Assembly (NCBI GenBank): GCA_031308135.1
Contig: JAHLJT010000631.1
Coordinates: forward strand, 198,538,626 to 198,602,625
Source of the DNA: Acheta domesticus
Taxonomy: Eukaryota > Arthropoda > Insecta > Orthoptera > Gryllidae
Length of the DNA stretch: 64,000 nucleotides
Direction of reading: 5' to 3'
Shown in pieces: positions 11,480-22,640 of this stretch. Both the position numbers and the translations under genes were made by a program. Within the stretch, counting starts at the first letter, position 1. The number at the start of each line of letters is the position of its first letter. The notes below the pieces were generated by a model that worked only from the letters and a program-made list of their open reading frames with translations, ran no database searches and was not told where the DNA came from.

Positions 11480-13028
11480 AAATGTATGCATTGAAGTACA
11501 ACAATCAATGTAATTTGCTTTTCAGTTAGTGAACAAGTGTAATAATTGTGAACAATTGTTAAATAAAATTTCAAATAGCCATTGTGTACCTGTAACATCA
11601 TCTTGTAGTAGGCCACCACACGAAGTGAATAGGAAAATTGTGGATGCTTCTTTGCAAATAGGTAGGGGCCATTCAGCAATAGAGCAGTTTCAATGGTAAT
11701 TGGTTTACCATGAATTAATGTTTCAATTTACAATTCTCATGTTCTCTCTGTTATTAAAAATAATGCAAAAATAAGAAGAAATTTTGAGGCTTTCATATGC
11801 AGCCATACATGAAACTTACATAGATGTTCTAGATTCAGTAAGTGATGAAGTTATAAATTTATTAGTATTGTATGATGGAACATGGCATAAACGAGGCACT
11901 ACATCTCGTTATGAAATGGGAATTGTTGACTCATTATGAAATGGATATCTTGACTGGTCTTGTGGCTGATTTTTATGTATTGTCAAAATACTGTGGCACT
12001 TGTGAAAAGAACAAGAGCAAATTATGAGACAAAAAGCTGTGAATATAAAAAATGGAAAGAAATTCATAATTAGTAATTTTTAATGGATCTTCAAATGCAA
12101 TGGATGTAGCTGCAAGTGAGGTATTGTGGAAGAGGGTCCTGTCTCATCATTTTAGATATACAACAATACTGTCGGATGATGATGCAAAGACTTTCAATCA
12201 CCATCTGAATCTAAACATCTATGGAGACAACTTTATTATTAGAAAAGAAGAATGTATAAAACATGTGATGTAAAGATTTAAAACAGGCTTACAAAAATAA
12301 TCCAAGAATAGAAAGTGAAGGGGGTTACACTTGGTAAAAAGCAAGTCAATTTAAAGGATGACATAATTATTTGTCTTAGCAAATTATCGCAATGCCATCC
12401 AGAAGAATATTCCAGATGTGCAGAAGATGAAGTCAGCAATACTTGCCACCTTATACCATGCAATGCCAACAGACTTGAAGCCATTGCATTTTAAATGTCC
12501 TAAAGAAGAAAATTCATGGTGCTTCTACAATCGAGCTCATGGGAATGAAATTTCAAAACATGGCAAATACAACATGAAAACTGTAGTCTCCCAGTGTTAT
12601 TTGTAAAATAATTCCTATGTATCAGAGGCTTGCAAAAAATGAATTACTGGAATGTGTGTATGGGAAAACACAGAATGCAAATGAAAGTTTGCATAGTTTT
12701 GTTTGGAGCAAGTGCCCCAAAGAAACATTTCTTTCCAGAAAAAATATTGAAATTGCTGATATCAGCAGTGTCCCAGTTCAATATGGGATGTGAGGCCAGT
12801 GAAAGAGTCAAAGAGCATGCTTCAGGAATCAAAGTGACATCTCCTAAGAAAATAAACATATGAGAGACAAACATTGTCTCTACAAAAGTGAAATGGCATT
12901 GCAACCAGACTTTAAAAGTGCTTAAAAAAAAGCCAAGTCAATCAAAGAAGAAAAGGTTTGTCAAGTCAATAAAAGAAGTAAAGAAAAAAGATGTTGAAGA
13001 TGCAATGTATGCTTCTGGGCAATTTTAA
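11480..13028 (+). pseudogene. Mutator-like transposase (insect MULE-type), degraded
   Basis: Patches in all three frames line up in the order of the arthropod Mutator-like transposase family (Pfam 'Mutator' type). A Cys-pair N-terminus (KCNNCEQL) and a VNRKIVDASLQIGRGHSAI block come first. Then come LYDGTWHKRGTTSRYEMGIV (the first catalytic Asp region), NGSSNAMDV, SDDDAKTF and YGDN near 12180-12220, KEECIKHV near 12250, a MSTD-like block near 12470, NSWCFYNRA near 12510, and ELLECVWENT..SLHSFVWSKCPKE near 12640-12720. The end, YASGQF and a stop at 13028, matches the family's usual terminus. Numerous stops and frameshifts show it is long dead. Two short open pieces (12418-12606 and 12630-12863) are its longest intact fragments. 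Confidence 0.75.
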
Positions 13029-13504
13029 AGAAAAAAATTATTAATAAACTGTAAATGCACTATCTTAAATTTTCTTTTTTACATTCCTGGTAATTGATTT
13101 TCCTTACATTATCCCATATCTAAAAAGTTACAACTTTCACAATTTTCAATCAATTAAAGTAATAATGTAGGAACTTGTTAAGAGATTGTAGATTAATATA
13201 ATTATCGTAGTATTTTTGTCTTAAGTCATTACTTTTAGAATTAAAAACTGTTTGGTTATTTTTAATTTATTTTGGAGTGATAGACAATAAACTTACCAAA
13301 AGTAAAAATTTTCTGGGATACTAATAAATATATTTTGCAAAGTAAAACATATAATTATTTAAACACGTAAAATAAACAGTTAATTAAAATATCAGTAAGA
13401 TACATTGATTTATTTGCTAATTGGGCTAATTTAATATAAATAGCTTGTCTCGAGAGAACAGAAGGCATATAGCAACATCAGTGGCGCAAGCTCAAGCTCT
13501 CCGA

Positions 13505-13588
13505 TCGCTCGACTCCGCTCGGGTGTCTTCGTGGAATTTGTGGCTCCTCACTTTGCTCTCCCGAGACACAAGTGGCCTCGCCTGGCTC
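13505..13588 (-). repeat. Right terminal inverted repeat of the Mutator-like element
   Basis: Partner of 10448-10531. Confidence 0.75.
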
Positions 13589-15799
13589 GCCACGCTTGCG
13601 AACGTGATTACTCACAAGCCAGTGCTACCACAATGCAAAATTATTTAAAATGGTATGTTTTGTTAGTAAAAAGTACCGTTGGTCGAGAAGTTTATAACTT
13701 ATAAAATGATTACGGGGCACATATTTCTCTCTTTCTGTAATGAGAGTGGACCACAATGCTCAGAAGAGATTTTATTATTTTCTTCTGAGGAAGGAAGTTC
13801 TGACTCACATGTGATCAGACCATTAGAATCCCCGAACTTTTGAATAGCACAGCGTCCTCTTCTAAGAGAATCAGTGTGCGTCGGCGTGCGCTGGGCGTGC
13901 GTGGCACAGTGGTAATCCATTGTAGTGTTTGTGACGCATTGTTGTGTTTACCCTATTTCGTGAGGATTTGTAGTAACTTTGCATATAGTAATAAGTGCTT
14001 TTTCTAAGCTAATGAGTATTCATGAATAATTGTGTGTAGTGTGTCTTTTAGTGTGTATAATTGATGATATTTTGAAGAGACTGTTTTCAACGAGGCAGTT
14101 ACTTGAAAAGAAGCAGATAATTGAAAAAGATAGGCCAATACCAGCGTTGGCATAATTACAGCAGATAACAAAACAATTGGAGTACAGGGCTGGAGGAGGG
14201 AAGTTGGTTGGCCGCTAGCAGCTAGATTATACGAAGTAATCACCGCACGCCCCTGCTACTTGTAGTATTGAGTGATTGTAGTATGTGATGCAATTATCAA
14301 ATATTTTATGTAATATGTTTTGTTGCTTGCTCTTGGATGCTTGGTTATACTATTACGCCCTGCATTTTTTCAGTGAATACGTGCAAGCTAAGACGATATT
14401 TTGAAAATTAAGCAGGAGAGATATTTGAAAAAATGTCAAGCAACTGAAACGTGCCATGCTATTGATCAATTTATGACGGATCGACGGAACGCGTTTCAAC
14501 TTTGAAATTTGCCAACAATCCTGCTCTGTGACAGAAGTGGGTGAAAACATAAATAGGAAATTTTTCCTCTCAAAGAATTTGAATGTGTATGTGTGTGTGT
14601 GTAAGTAACTTCGAATTTAAATTTATTCTCTATCAGAACAAGACAGTAAGACGAGATGGTGTCGAGATATGTACTAAACGAACTATCCGACTATAGTGAA
14701 AGTTGCGTGCCCTTCTGTCTTAGTGAACAGCCTCACTACTTGAAGACTCATCAAGTGTTTCAGATATAGATATAAGAAAATTAAGAAATTAAATTCCTGA
14801 AGCATGAAAATCAAAGAACTTTATTGAAGGACTTGGCGTGAAAGACAGAGATCCGATTAATAACTGGAAAACAGTTTCGAGTTGTGGACAAATGCTGCTT
14901 ACATTAATAGAACATAGTAATTTGTGTATGTCACACATTTTAAAATATTGTACATAAGGAATGTTCAGTGATAAGTATAATGGTTTCAAGAATGTAAAAC
15001 GCAAGGTCACAAAACAGTACAAAATAGGAAGACATTAAATTCAATTTAAAGTGTCCAAAACAATTTTTATGTATTTCCAATGTGATTTGTGCCTTCTGAA
15101 TAATCTCATAAAGTCTTACATAATCTGCTGGAGTACTTTCTGAATAAAATATTGCTTTACATACTTCCTCTTCGTATTATTGAGCAGCCTGAATTTTACT
15201 AACTTACCTACGAATGTTTTACTGTTCCTAATAAACCAATATTATCAAACATTATTAATAATTACCTACACGGCCATCAGAGAAATATCTGATTGAATTA
15301 CTACTAGCTGTACTACTCACTTCCATTTTAAATTAAAGTAGACTACGTGAAAGAAATAGAGCTGGAAAAAATATAAATAGAATTGTTATCATGAAGGTAC
15401 ATAATCCCTTAAGAGTATTAATGATGGTAGCAAACTTATTTTATGAATTCTACAAAATTTTAAATTATAAATAATGTAGTATGTACACAAATTTAAGTCT
15501 TCTCAATATCATATTAATTTACGAGTAATTTACGTTGAAAATTGAACAATATCGAAATGCCTTAAACCAAATAACTAAAATAAATTCCTAGAGCGTCAAG
15601 AAGGCTTAATGTTTCGTCGTGTTATTACAAGTATAGGTTTCCAAGCAGGCCTTCTCTTCTAGAGGAACTTGATGTGCCCTTGTGAAATGTATGATCAAAC
15701 TAGTAGTGCTACTGAATGACCCAGACTTTCCCGTATTAGTTTTATTTTTCGTTTGGTCTCGGCTAGCAATTGGGACTTGCCACACTTGACAGCTGCTAT
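13589..15799. other. Unassigned AT-rich interval
   Basis: I recognise no gene or element. It holds a short (GT)n run near 14586-14603. The minus-strand ORF of 73 codons at 13699-13920 has an acidic Ser/Glu-rich stretch but no recognisable domain. Confidence 0.4.
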
Positions 15800-17400
15800 C
15801 TATCGCCGCCCAAAGTACATTTTTTGACATTTTAATTATTTTTCGGTTTCCTAATTATAGAACAGAAATATTATTTTAGGAATCTTAAAAAACAGTAAAA
15901 CCCTGTCCTAAATGGCAATTTTTATTGAAAAATTTAGAGTAGTTTTTAAGAAAATGGCGTTTAAACGCTACTGTAAATGCGAAATTTGAAGCTCTTTTTC
16001 ACAGAAAAGTTTTGAGTTATCGAAATTCTACATTTGAAGCACTTACACTCACAAATTCAATATAGTTTACAGATTGCTGGAAATGTGCGTATTAAATGTG
16101 TGAGAGAATTTACAAAAAAATATATATTTGTGTAATTTTTGAAAAAACAAAAAAATACCCCAAAATGAACTTTACGTCACATAAAAGAGTGCAAATAACA
16201 CTATCAGCGCATATATGAAGTACTATCACCGCTAATAGCACATTCACTAGCATATATGAAGAAAAAAGTCGGAGCCATTTATGAGAAAATGGCGTTTGAA
16301 CGTTTCTGAAAATGCGGAATTTTGAGCTAGTTTTCACAAAAAAAACGGTTGTGTTTTCGATAATCTTTACTTGACATTATTTAAGGCACATGTACTCATA
16401 AATATAATAATGTAAACAATTCGCCGCTAATGCAAATATTAACGACGTGAGAGACAAATAAAAAAATTACATTTTTGCAATTTTTGAAAAAACAAAAAAA
16501 TACCTCAAAATAAACTTTACGTCATATTAAAGAGTGCCATTAGCACTATTCGATCGAAAAGTTTGAAGAGTTTCTTAGCCATTTATGAGAAAATGGCATT
16601 TGAGCGTTTCTGAAAATGTGGAAATTTGAGCTACTTTTCACAGAAAACGGATGTGTTTTCGAGAAACTTTACTTAACATTATTTAAAGCACATGTACTCG
16701 TAAATATAATAATGTGAAAAAATCGCCGCTAATGTAAATATTATCGACGTGAGAAACATGTGAAAAAATTTACATTTTTGTAATTTTTGAAAAAAAACGA
16801 TAGATCAATATGGCTTTTGTCATGAGTCAATATGGCTTTTATGTCTGATAGAGTACATTTACCACTATCCCTACCAAAAGTTTAAAGAAAAAATTTGGAG
16901 CCGTTTTTGAGAAAATCTAGTTTCTGTAATTTTTTAAAATTGCACATATTGCACGCATTATTGCACGAAAACTACTACAATTTTGAAAAACATTTACATG
17001 ACCTTTATGAAAGAACTCAATATGCAGAACAAATTTTATTTGAAGGAAATATCTCTATCTTCAATTTTGTAGTTGGAGAAAGACGCCGAAAAAATTCAAA
17101 CTTTCACAATTTTCGAAAATTCAGAGTTATCCGTGAAAATCGAATCTATGCCATGTTAATAAGTGTATTTTACTCTATTCATACAAGAAATTTAAAAAAA
17201 TAATTTGGAGCCGTATTTGAGAAAATTTTGAAAATCCCTGGGGGGCTTCATATAAAGTACCCCCAATTTTGAAAAATCTTTTTCAAAATATCAAAGCTTT
17301 GACTAGAACCAGATCGACCGGGGAATATCCATTTTGGAAGAAATCGTACGTATGGTTTAGGCGCTAGCAGTGTTCATTGACGGACAGACAGACAGACGGG
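15800..17400 (+). repeat. Left arm of the fold-back, about five tandem units
   Basis: Unit starts lie near 15940, 16278, 16579, 16903 and 17211. The second and third units are the most alike. Inside the fourth unit, an ORF of 102 codons (16895-17203, +) reads through repeat sequence; the homologous part of the right arm preserves only a short piece (GEQILFEG-like), so I treat it as incidental. Confidence 0.75.
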
Positions 17401-17834
17401 CCCCAAATTATCCCCAAATTTTGATTTTTTTTTCAAAATCGCGGCGCCTCGAGTGGAAGCAGATCAACAGGGGAATATCCATTTTGGAAGAAATCGTACG
17501 TATGGTTTAGGCGCTAATGTTGATCAGAGACTGACAGACAGATGGGCGGACGTTATGAAAATAACCACTTTTTCAGTATCAGGGAACCCCAAAACGTGTA
17601 TTTCCGTTGAAATCTCGAAATCTATTTTCCGCAGCATTACATAACTTTCCATATACTACGTATATTCCTCCGTATATACACTCATCGTCATAAAAAGAGC
17701 TGCACCCAGAAGGACGAGGCAGATTGCGATCATTGTTGGCAGGCAGGTAGAGGGTACCATGCATAGGAAATGATTACATTTCCACGTTTGTAGGACCAAT
17801 ATTTACTGCGCTACACGCTCACTGACTGTACATA

Positions 17835-18869
17835 TTAGTTTGGCGTGAGGTCGCCATATTGGCAAACACATTCGTCCAGCCGTGGTGACATGGAGTTGTA
17901 CAAGTCTCTAATGGAGTCCTGTGCTAGTCCATGCCACGCAGCCTGCACCTGAGCGCGCGATTCTTGAAGATTGGTGGGTAGGGTCCTATTCGCACGCTCC
18001 GCAGCACCCCAACATTCTCGACCGGGAAAGGGCCTGCCAATGCGGCTGGCCATGGCAGAGTATCCACGGCTGCAAGGCATGCTTGGGAGATAGCTGTGCG
18101 CGGACGCGCGTTTTTTTTGTTGAAATATGCCATGGGCGTGGGCGTTCACGACCGGCAGGGCCACCAGTTGAAGGAGCTCATGAACGTACCGTGCGGTTGT
18201 CACGGTGCCTCCAAAGAACACTAACGGTGAACGGGTACCTTAGGATATCGCCCCACACCATCACACTAGGCTGCAAGGACGTGTGATGTGACACTAAAAA
18301 TCGCTCGTCGTGGCGCTCCCCACTGCGCCTCCAGACACGGACCCGGTGGTCGTCGCCAACAAGGAAGAAGCGGGACTCGTCACTGATGATGACCCACTGC
18401 AAGTCTACATTGCCTCAGATCCGTCGTTCTCGACACCAGGCGAGTCTGTAGCAAAGTTGCTGGGGTGTGAGGGGCAGGCGTCATAACGGTCAGCGTACGG
18501 CGAGCCCTGCGTTGTGCAACCGCCTGCCAGTAGTACTGGCAATTACAGGATGTGACAGTGCAGGCTGCACAGATCGCTGAATCACCACTGAAGCACCTAT
18601 AGTTGCCGTTGGATCTGGTCGCCCGTTGCGGACCATCCGTCGGTCCGCCCTCCTCGTGGTGCGGGGCGGACTTCCAGATTCGCATGTCGTGTGTGCGTGC
18701 CTTCCTCAATCCATTGCCGCCAACAGTGGGCGATAGTGGTGTCCGTACGACCGGTGTGGCGCGCAATACGGCGACAGGACCAACCAGCCTCCCGCACACC
18801 CATGGTGCGGCCCCTCTCGAAAGCTTCTAGCTGGACAATCGGCTGTCGAACACGTCGCCTAGGAGTGTA
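17835..18869 (-). pseudogene. Tc1/Tc3-like transposase, broken
   Basis: The N-terminal paired-type DNA-binding domain is seen as FERGRTMGVREAGWSCRRI and ARHTGRTDTTIAHCW (18700-18830). The catalytic core follows as VIISDESRFFLVGDDHRVRV (18350-18400), with the first Asp, and PSVMVWGDI. The second catalytic Asp is lost: where FQQDNARPHTA is expected, the sequence reads a shifted KKNARPR near 18115. Several frameshifts separate the parts. The extreme N-terminus is split off by the MITE at 18870. The minus strand also contains a readable C-terminus (LYNSMSPRLDEC, near 17890), so the gene was once full length. Confidence 0.8.
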
Positions 18870-19345
18870 CTACTCGTTCACTTTACATTTGCAGACGGAG
18901 CGCTGGGATCTGTTTACATGAGGTCACCGCCGACTGAATGAGAAACGCGCGTCTGCAGTATATACTAACCGTTTAATACGACATAGATGGCGGTGAGCAG
19001 CACACAGAACCCCGGTGGGGCAAGAACATAACCATTAAGCAGTAGATAAGTGCAAAGAAGAAATGAAAATATTGTACGTGAATGTTGTGAATAGTGTGTG
19101 GTGTGATCTATTTTCTTGTATATTATCTTAATTATTTAAGAGCGCGACTCCAGCTCACTGTCAGAAAGGCATAATTCGTCAGCTGTGTCCGTAGCGCTTG
19201 TGCTGCCTTCGGAGACATCTGATTGGTCAGATGCTGATTGATATCGGGACCATTCGTGTATTCTCGGTTGTGTGTTCAGGCCTTCACTTTCAAAACAATA
19301 TTAGTTCCTAAATCTGCCGTCTGCAAATGTAAAGTGAACGAGTAG
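18870..19345. mobile_element. MITE with 29-bp terminal inverted repeats
   Basis: CTACTCGTTCACTTTACATT and the following GCAGACGG open the element; the exact inverse closes it at 19345. TA on both sides suggests a TA target duplication. It has no coding capacity and sits inside the Tc1 transposase gene, so it is the youngest layer in this nest. Confidence 0.85.
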
Positions 19346-19974
19346 TACGTGCAGGTGACGCTCTGGCGACGATACCCGATGTCGCAATGACAGGCGCTGT
19401 CTTTTGAGACCCTCTTTTCTCGGCTGGTGGGCACGACGTCACTCCCTTTTCCCCCGACCCCCCAGTGCGCGGCCAACCGTGAAAACGAAATCATTGGCTT
19501 AGCGAATGGTGTGCAAAATACCCACGAAGTTTGCAGCGGATCAGTAGGGTCCTTCGGGGTGCAGCTTTTTTATGACGATGAGTGTACGTACGTACGTATA
19601 TGGGAAAATACCTCTAACACGTGGTGTAGCCAGAATCCCTGTTTTGTGGGTACTCGATATCAAAAAGCCAATTAACGGCAAAACGCTCATCCTTCTGTTC
19701 GGTGTATATGAACAACACCAGAGCCTAAACCATGCATAGGATTCATACTTTTCCGTGTTCTATACGTACGTATAGTATAGGGAAACTTATTAAATGCTGC
19801 GCGGAAAAACGGAGGATTTTCAGCAGAAAAACTCATTTTACAGGGCTCTGGTAAGGAAAAAGGGGATAAATCCAGTTGCTAAATTAAGAAAAAAATCTCC
19901 TACACGTGGTGCAGCCAGAATCCCCATTTTCTGGGTCCTTAATACCGAAAAACCAATTGCAAGTAAAATGTCTC

Positions 19975-21185
19975 TCCGTCCGCCTGTCTGTCCGTCTGTA
20001 TGTGAACAACGCTAGCAACTAAACCGCTCAGCCGATTTCCTCCAAAATTGTTAGTCCCCGATAGATCTGACTGATCTCATGGCCCCTTGGATTTGAAACC
20101 GATATTTTAATTTTTTTGAGGGGCAATTTACAAGAAGCCCGCCGGACATTTTCAAAATTTTCTCAAAAACGCCACCAATTTTTTTCTTTAAATTTCTTGA
20201 AGAATAGAGTGAAATACACTTACTAAGGTGGCATAGGTCCAATTTTCATGATTAACTCTAAAATTGCGAAAGCAATTTTAGAGTTAATCTAATTTTCTAA
20301 AATTGCGAAAGCTTCGATTTTATTCGTCTTCCTCCAATTACAAAATTGCAGATACAGATTTTTCCTTCAAATAAAATTTGTTCTCCATAGTGAGTTCTTT
20401 CTTTAAGGACATATAAATTTTCTTGAACATTTTAGTAGTTTTCAGGCAATATTGCGTTCAATATGAGCAATTTTTAAATAAATACAAGAACAAGATTTTC
20501 TCAAACTTTTGGTAGGGATAGTGCTACGAGATGTACTCTAATGTACTCTAGATGACATAAACGCTATATTGCTCTATTCTTTTGTTTTTTCATAAATAGC
20601 ATTTTTATTTGTCTCTCACGTCGTTAATATTTACGTTAGCGGCGATTTGTTTACATTATTATATTGTTGGGTACATGTGCTTTACGTAGTTTCAAATACG
20701 GGTTCTCGAGAACTCAACTTTTCCGCTTTTTTCAAAACGCTCAAACGCCATTTTCTCATAAATGGCTCCAAATTTTTTCTTCAAACTTTTCGAACGGATA
20801 ATGCTAATTGCACTCTAATAAGACGTAAAGTTTATTTTGAGTTTTTTTGTTTTTTCCATATATTACACAAATGTAACTACTAAAAATTACACATTACCAG
20901 CAATTTGTAAACATTAATACATTTCTGAGGGTAAATGCTTCAAATGTAGTATTTCAATAACTCAAAAATTTTCTGTGAAAAAGAGCTTCAAATTTCGTAT
21001 TTACAGTAGCGTTTAAACGCCATTTTCTTAAAAACGGCTACAAATTTTAAAAAGAAAATGCCATTCAGGACAAGCTTTTTGTGTTCTTTAATATTCTAGA
21101 ATTAATTAATCCTCGCGTTCTACCATTAGGAAAGAGAAAAAATAAGAAAATGTACTTTGGAACGCGATAGATGGGAGCAGGTTTT
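19975..21185 (-). repeat. Right arm of the fold-back, about four tandem units
   Basis: It is the reverse complement of the left arm with one unit fewer; unit boundaries lie near 20158, 20492, 20752 and 21030. The outer end shares the AATGTACTTTGG..CGATAGAT block with 15795-15825. Confidence 0.75.
20250..20289. repeat. Perfect 18-bp hairpin with GAAA loop
   Basis: GATTAACTCTAAAATTGC is followed by GAAA and its exact complement. A further partial copy (CTAAAATTGCGAAAGC) follows at 20296-20311. The left arm lacks this palindrome, so it arose after the arms were formed. Confidence 0.95.
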
Positions 21186-22414
21186 CTGAATGAAATGTAT
21201 GTATCAAAACTACGTGTTTAAATATGGTCATGATTAATTTTTTGATAATATGAGTTTTCCTATAATTTCGTAACAAACATAAGAGCCCGCTGCAAATTTA
21301 CTACGCTTCAGACAGCCGGATACGCTGTAAATTAAAATTTACAATTTTATATATTATTGGTTTGTTCGTTTCTTACATTCGACGTTTTGTTTTACATTTA
21401 AACATTAATGTTTTAGATATTATTTATTTTGAAATATTTGAAATAAAAATTGCTACCTCTTTCAGGGTGTATCGACAATGCACGGAATGCAATAATGGAA
21501 TCCCTTTCGCTGTCGCGAATTTCTGTGAATTATTTGTCATTGTTGTGACTTGATATAGCTGTACGGCATCAGGGTTCTTTTTCCAAGACAAGTTTACAAA
21601 CCTTTTGTATTATTTTTATGCAGTTGTAAAATTCACATAGTTTTGACAACACTGCGATGAAAACTGTGAGTTGTTCGCTTCTTGGTTGAAATGGACGTTT
21701 TTAAATAATAGCTAAGATGTTAGTGGCGCATAAAGTGCAATATTTCAATCCTCCGTAGCTGTTTCCAATAACACGGGAAAGTATGTGCTGTTGTAGCACC
21801 AATAGTTTCAAATTGAAGAAACCCCTGTTCATCTGGTTTCAGTCGAAGTACTGCGATTTTGAAAAACATTGTGTTCTGGGTGCTGCACTTATTTTAGGAT
21901 GCTATTAGTGGACTCTATTGATAGAGTGAATAGCGGAGCACAGCAGTCCCGAAACCCTTCGATAGCTCAGGGAGAATGATCGATGCAGGAATTTTTTGGA
22001 TTAACAGAAAAGAAGTTCTTGCACAAACAAGGTTTTAATTTTCACAACACTTTAGTACTTAGTTACATGAGCGCAGTTACAAATCACAGTACATAACACT
22101 TGGGGTGCACTACTTGTTAAAACACCTTGTCCAAGCGGTCTAATTCAAGTAATTACTCTATACAGATAGTACAATTGAAAGTTTGCTGTACAACAGCATT
22201 CAGCACTACGTTGCACAATTGAGCAAATACGTTGTGGCGTGCGAACTGGGGATAGCCCTACTTCGCACAATTGAATAAATACTTTACGCGTGCTAACTGG
22301 GAACAGCCCGAGGTTGAACAATTAAACTTTACGTGTTCACACGGAGCCCACTGGGCGCGGAACAAAACACGTACACATCGCATTACTTGCATACCGCGTA
22401 GTTCCCAGCTTTAC
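21186..22414. other. Unassigned interval with a ~52-bp tandem repeat
   Basis: Nothing coding is recognisable. At 22213-22364 three diverged units, about 51-52 bp apart, share an ACAATT..AAATAC..ACTTTACG..AACTGGG..AGCCC pattern. Confidence 0.5.
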
Positions 22415-22640
22415 TTCGGTTTTTCTTTCTTGGCGCACGGGTGTGTGTCAATAAAATGTAATATCTCACGGTATTTTGCGTCGTTCTCGGTTGTGCCTCT
22501 AGGAGTCGCATGATCGCGACTATAACGAGCAGTGCTGACTATCATGTGACTCCTGGCGGTACAACGGAGAACGAGCGAAATATCATGAGATATTCCATTT
22601 TATTGTCACACCGCCGTGCGCTAAGAAAGAAAAACGGAAG
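22415..22640. repeat. Fold-back (palindromic) repeat, copy 2
   Basis: Arms of about 100 bp (22415-22514 and 22541-22640) are inverted repeats at roughly 80 percent identity around a 26-bp centre. Shared blocks include GGTTTTTCTTTCTTGGCGCA, GTCAATAAAATG, a CGTTCTCGGTTGT-like block and AGGAGTCGCATGAT. It is related to the smaller palindrome at 2840-2970. No terminal TSD was confirmed. Confidence 0.75.

Larger units (their letters stand above)
10448..13588 (+). mobile_element. Mutator-like DNA transposon, degraded
   Basis: Inverted repeats of about 84 bp at 10448-10531 and 13505-13588 flank a region coding for a Mutator-like transposase. The repeats share the core CACTTGTGTCTCGGGAGAGC and the block CCGAGCGGAGTCGAGCGA at well above chance identity. 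A SINE (10980-11364) has inserted between the left repeat and the coding part. Target-site duplications were not found because the outermost ends are not sharply defined. Confidence 0.7.
17679..19584 (-). mobile_element. Tc1-like transposon inserted in the fold-back loop
   Basis: The terminal inverted repeats are CACTCATCGTCATAAAAA at 17679 and its complement ending at 19584, extending about 35 bp with one indel. TA dinucleotides flank both ends, the Tc1/mariner target duplication. Minus the inserted MITE (18870-19345) the element is about 1.43 kb, a normal size. Confidence 0.9.
15800..21185. mobile_element. Giant fold-back element with tandem-repeat arms
   Basis: The sequence from about 15800 to 17400 recurs in reverse complement from about 21185 back to 19975. 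Each arm is made of diverged tandem units of about 260-335 bp. Each unit starts with a TTTATGAGAAAATGGCGTTT-like block and continues through CGCCGCTAA, an ACGACGTGAGAGACA block and an A-rich stretch. The loop of about 2.6 kb includes a Tc1-like transposon (17679-19584) that arrived later; without it the structure is about 3.5 kb. No transposase that could belong to the fold-back itself is visible. Exact outer ends and target duplications were not resolved. Similarity to the Foldback (FB) type is structural only. Confidence 0.7.

Noticed and set aside
16895..17203. 102-codon ORF as a real gene in the fold-back arm
   Set aside because: The homologous stretch in the right arm is broken and the surrounding repeat units are non-coding, so I treat it as incidental.
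17921..18286. 121-codon plus-strand ORF
   Set aside because: Antisense to the Tc1-like transposase, which has recognisable motifs on the minus strand.
22213..22364. CRISPR-like array
   Set aside because: The units are diverged tandem repeats without distinct spacers, in a eukaryotic context.
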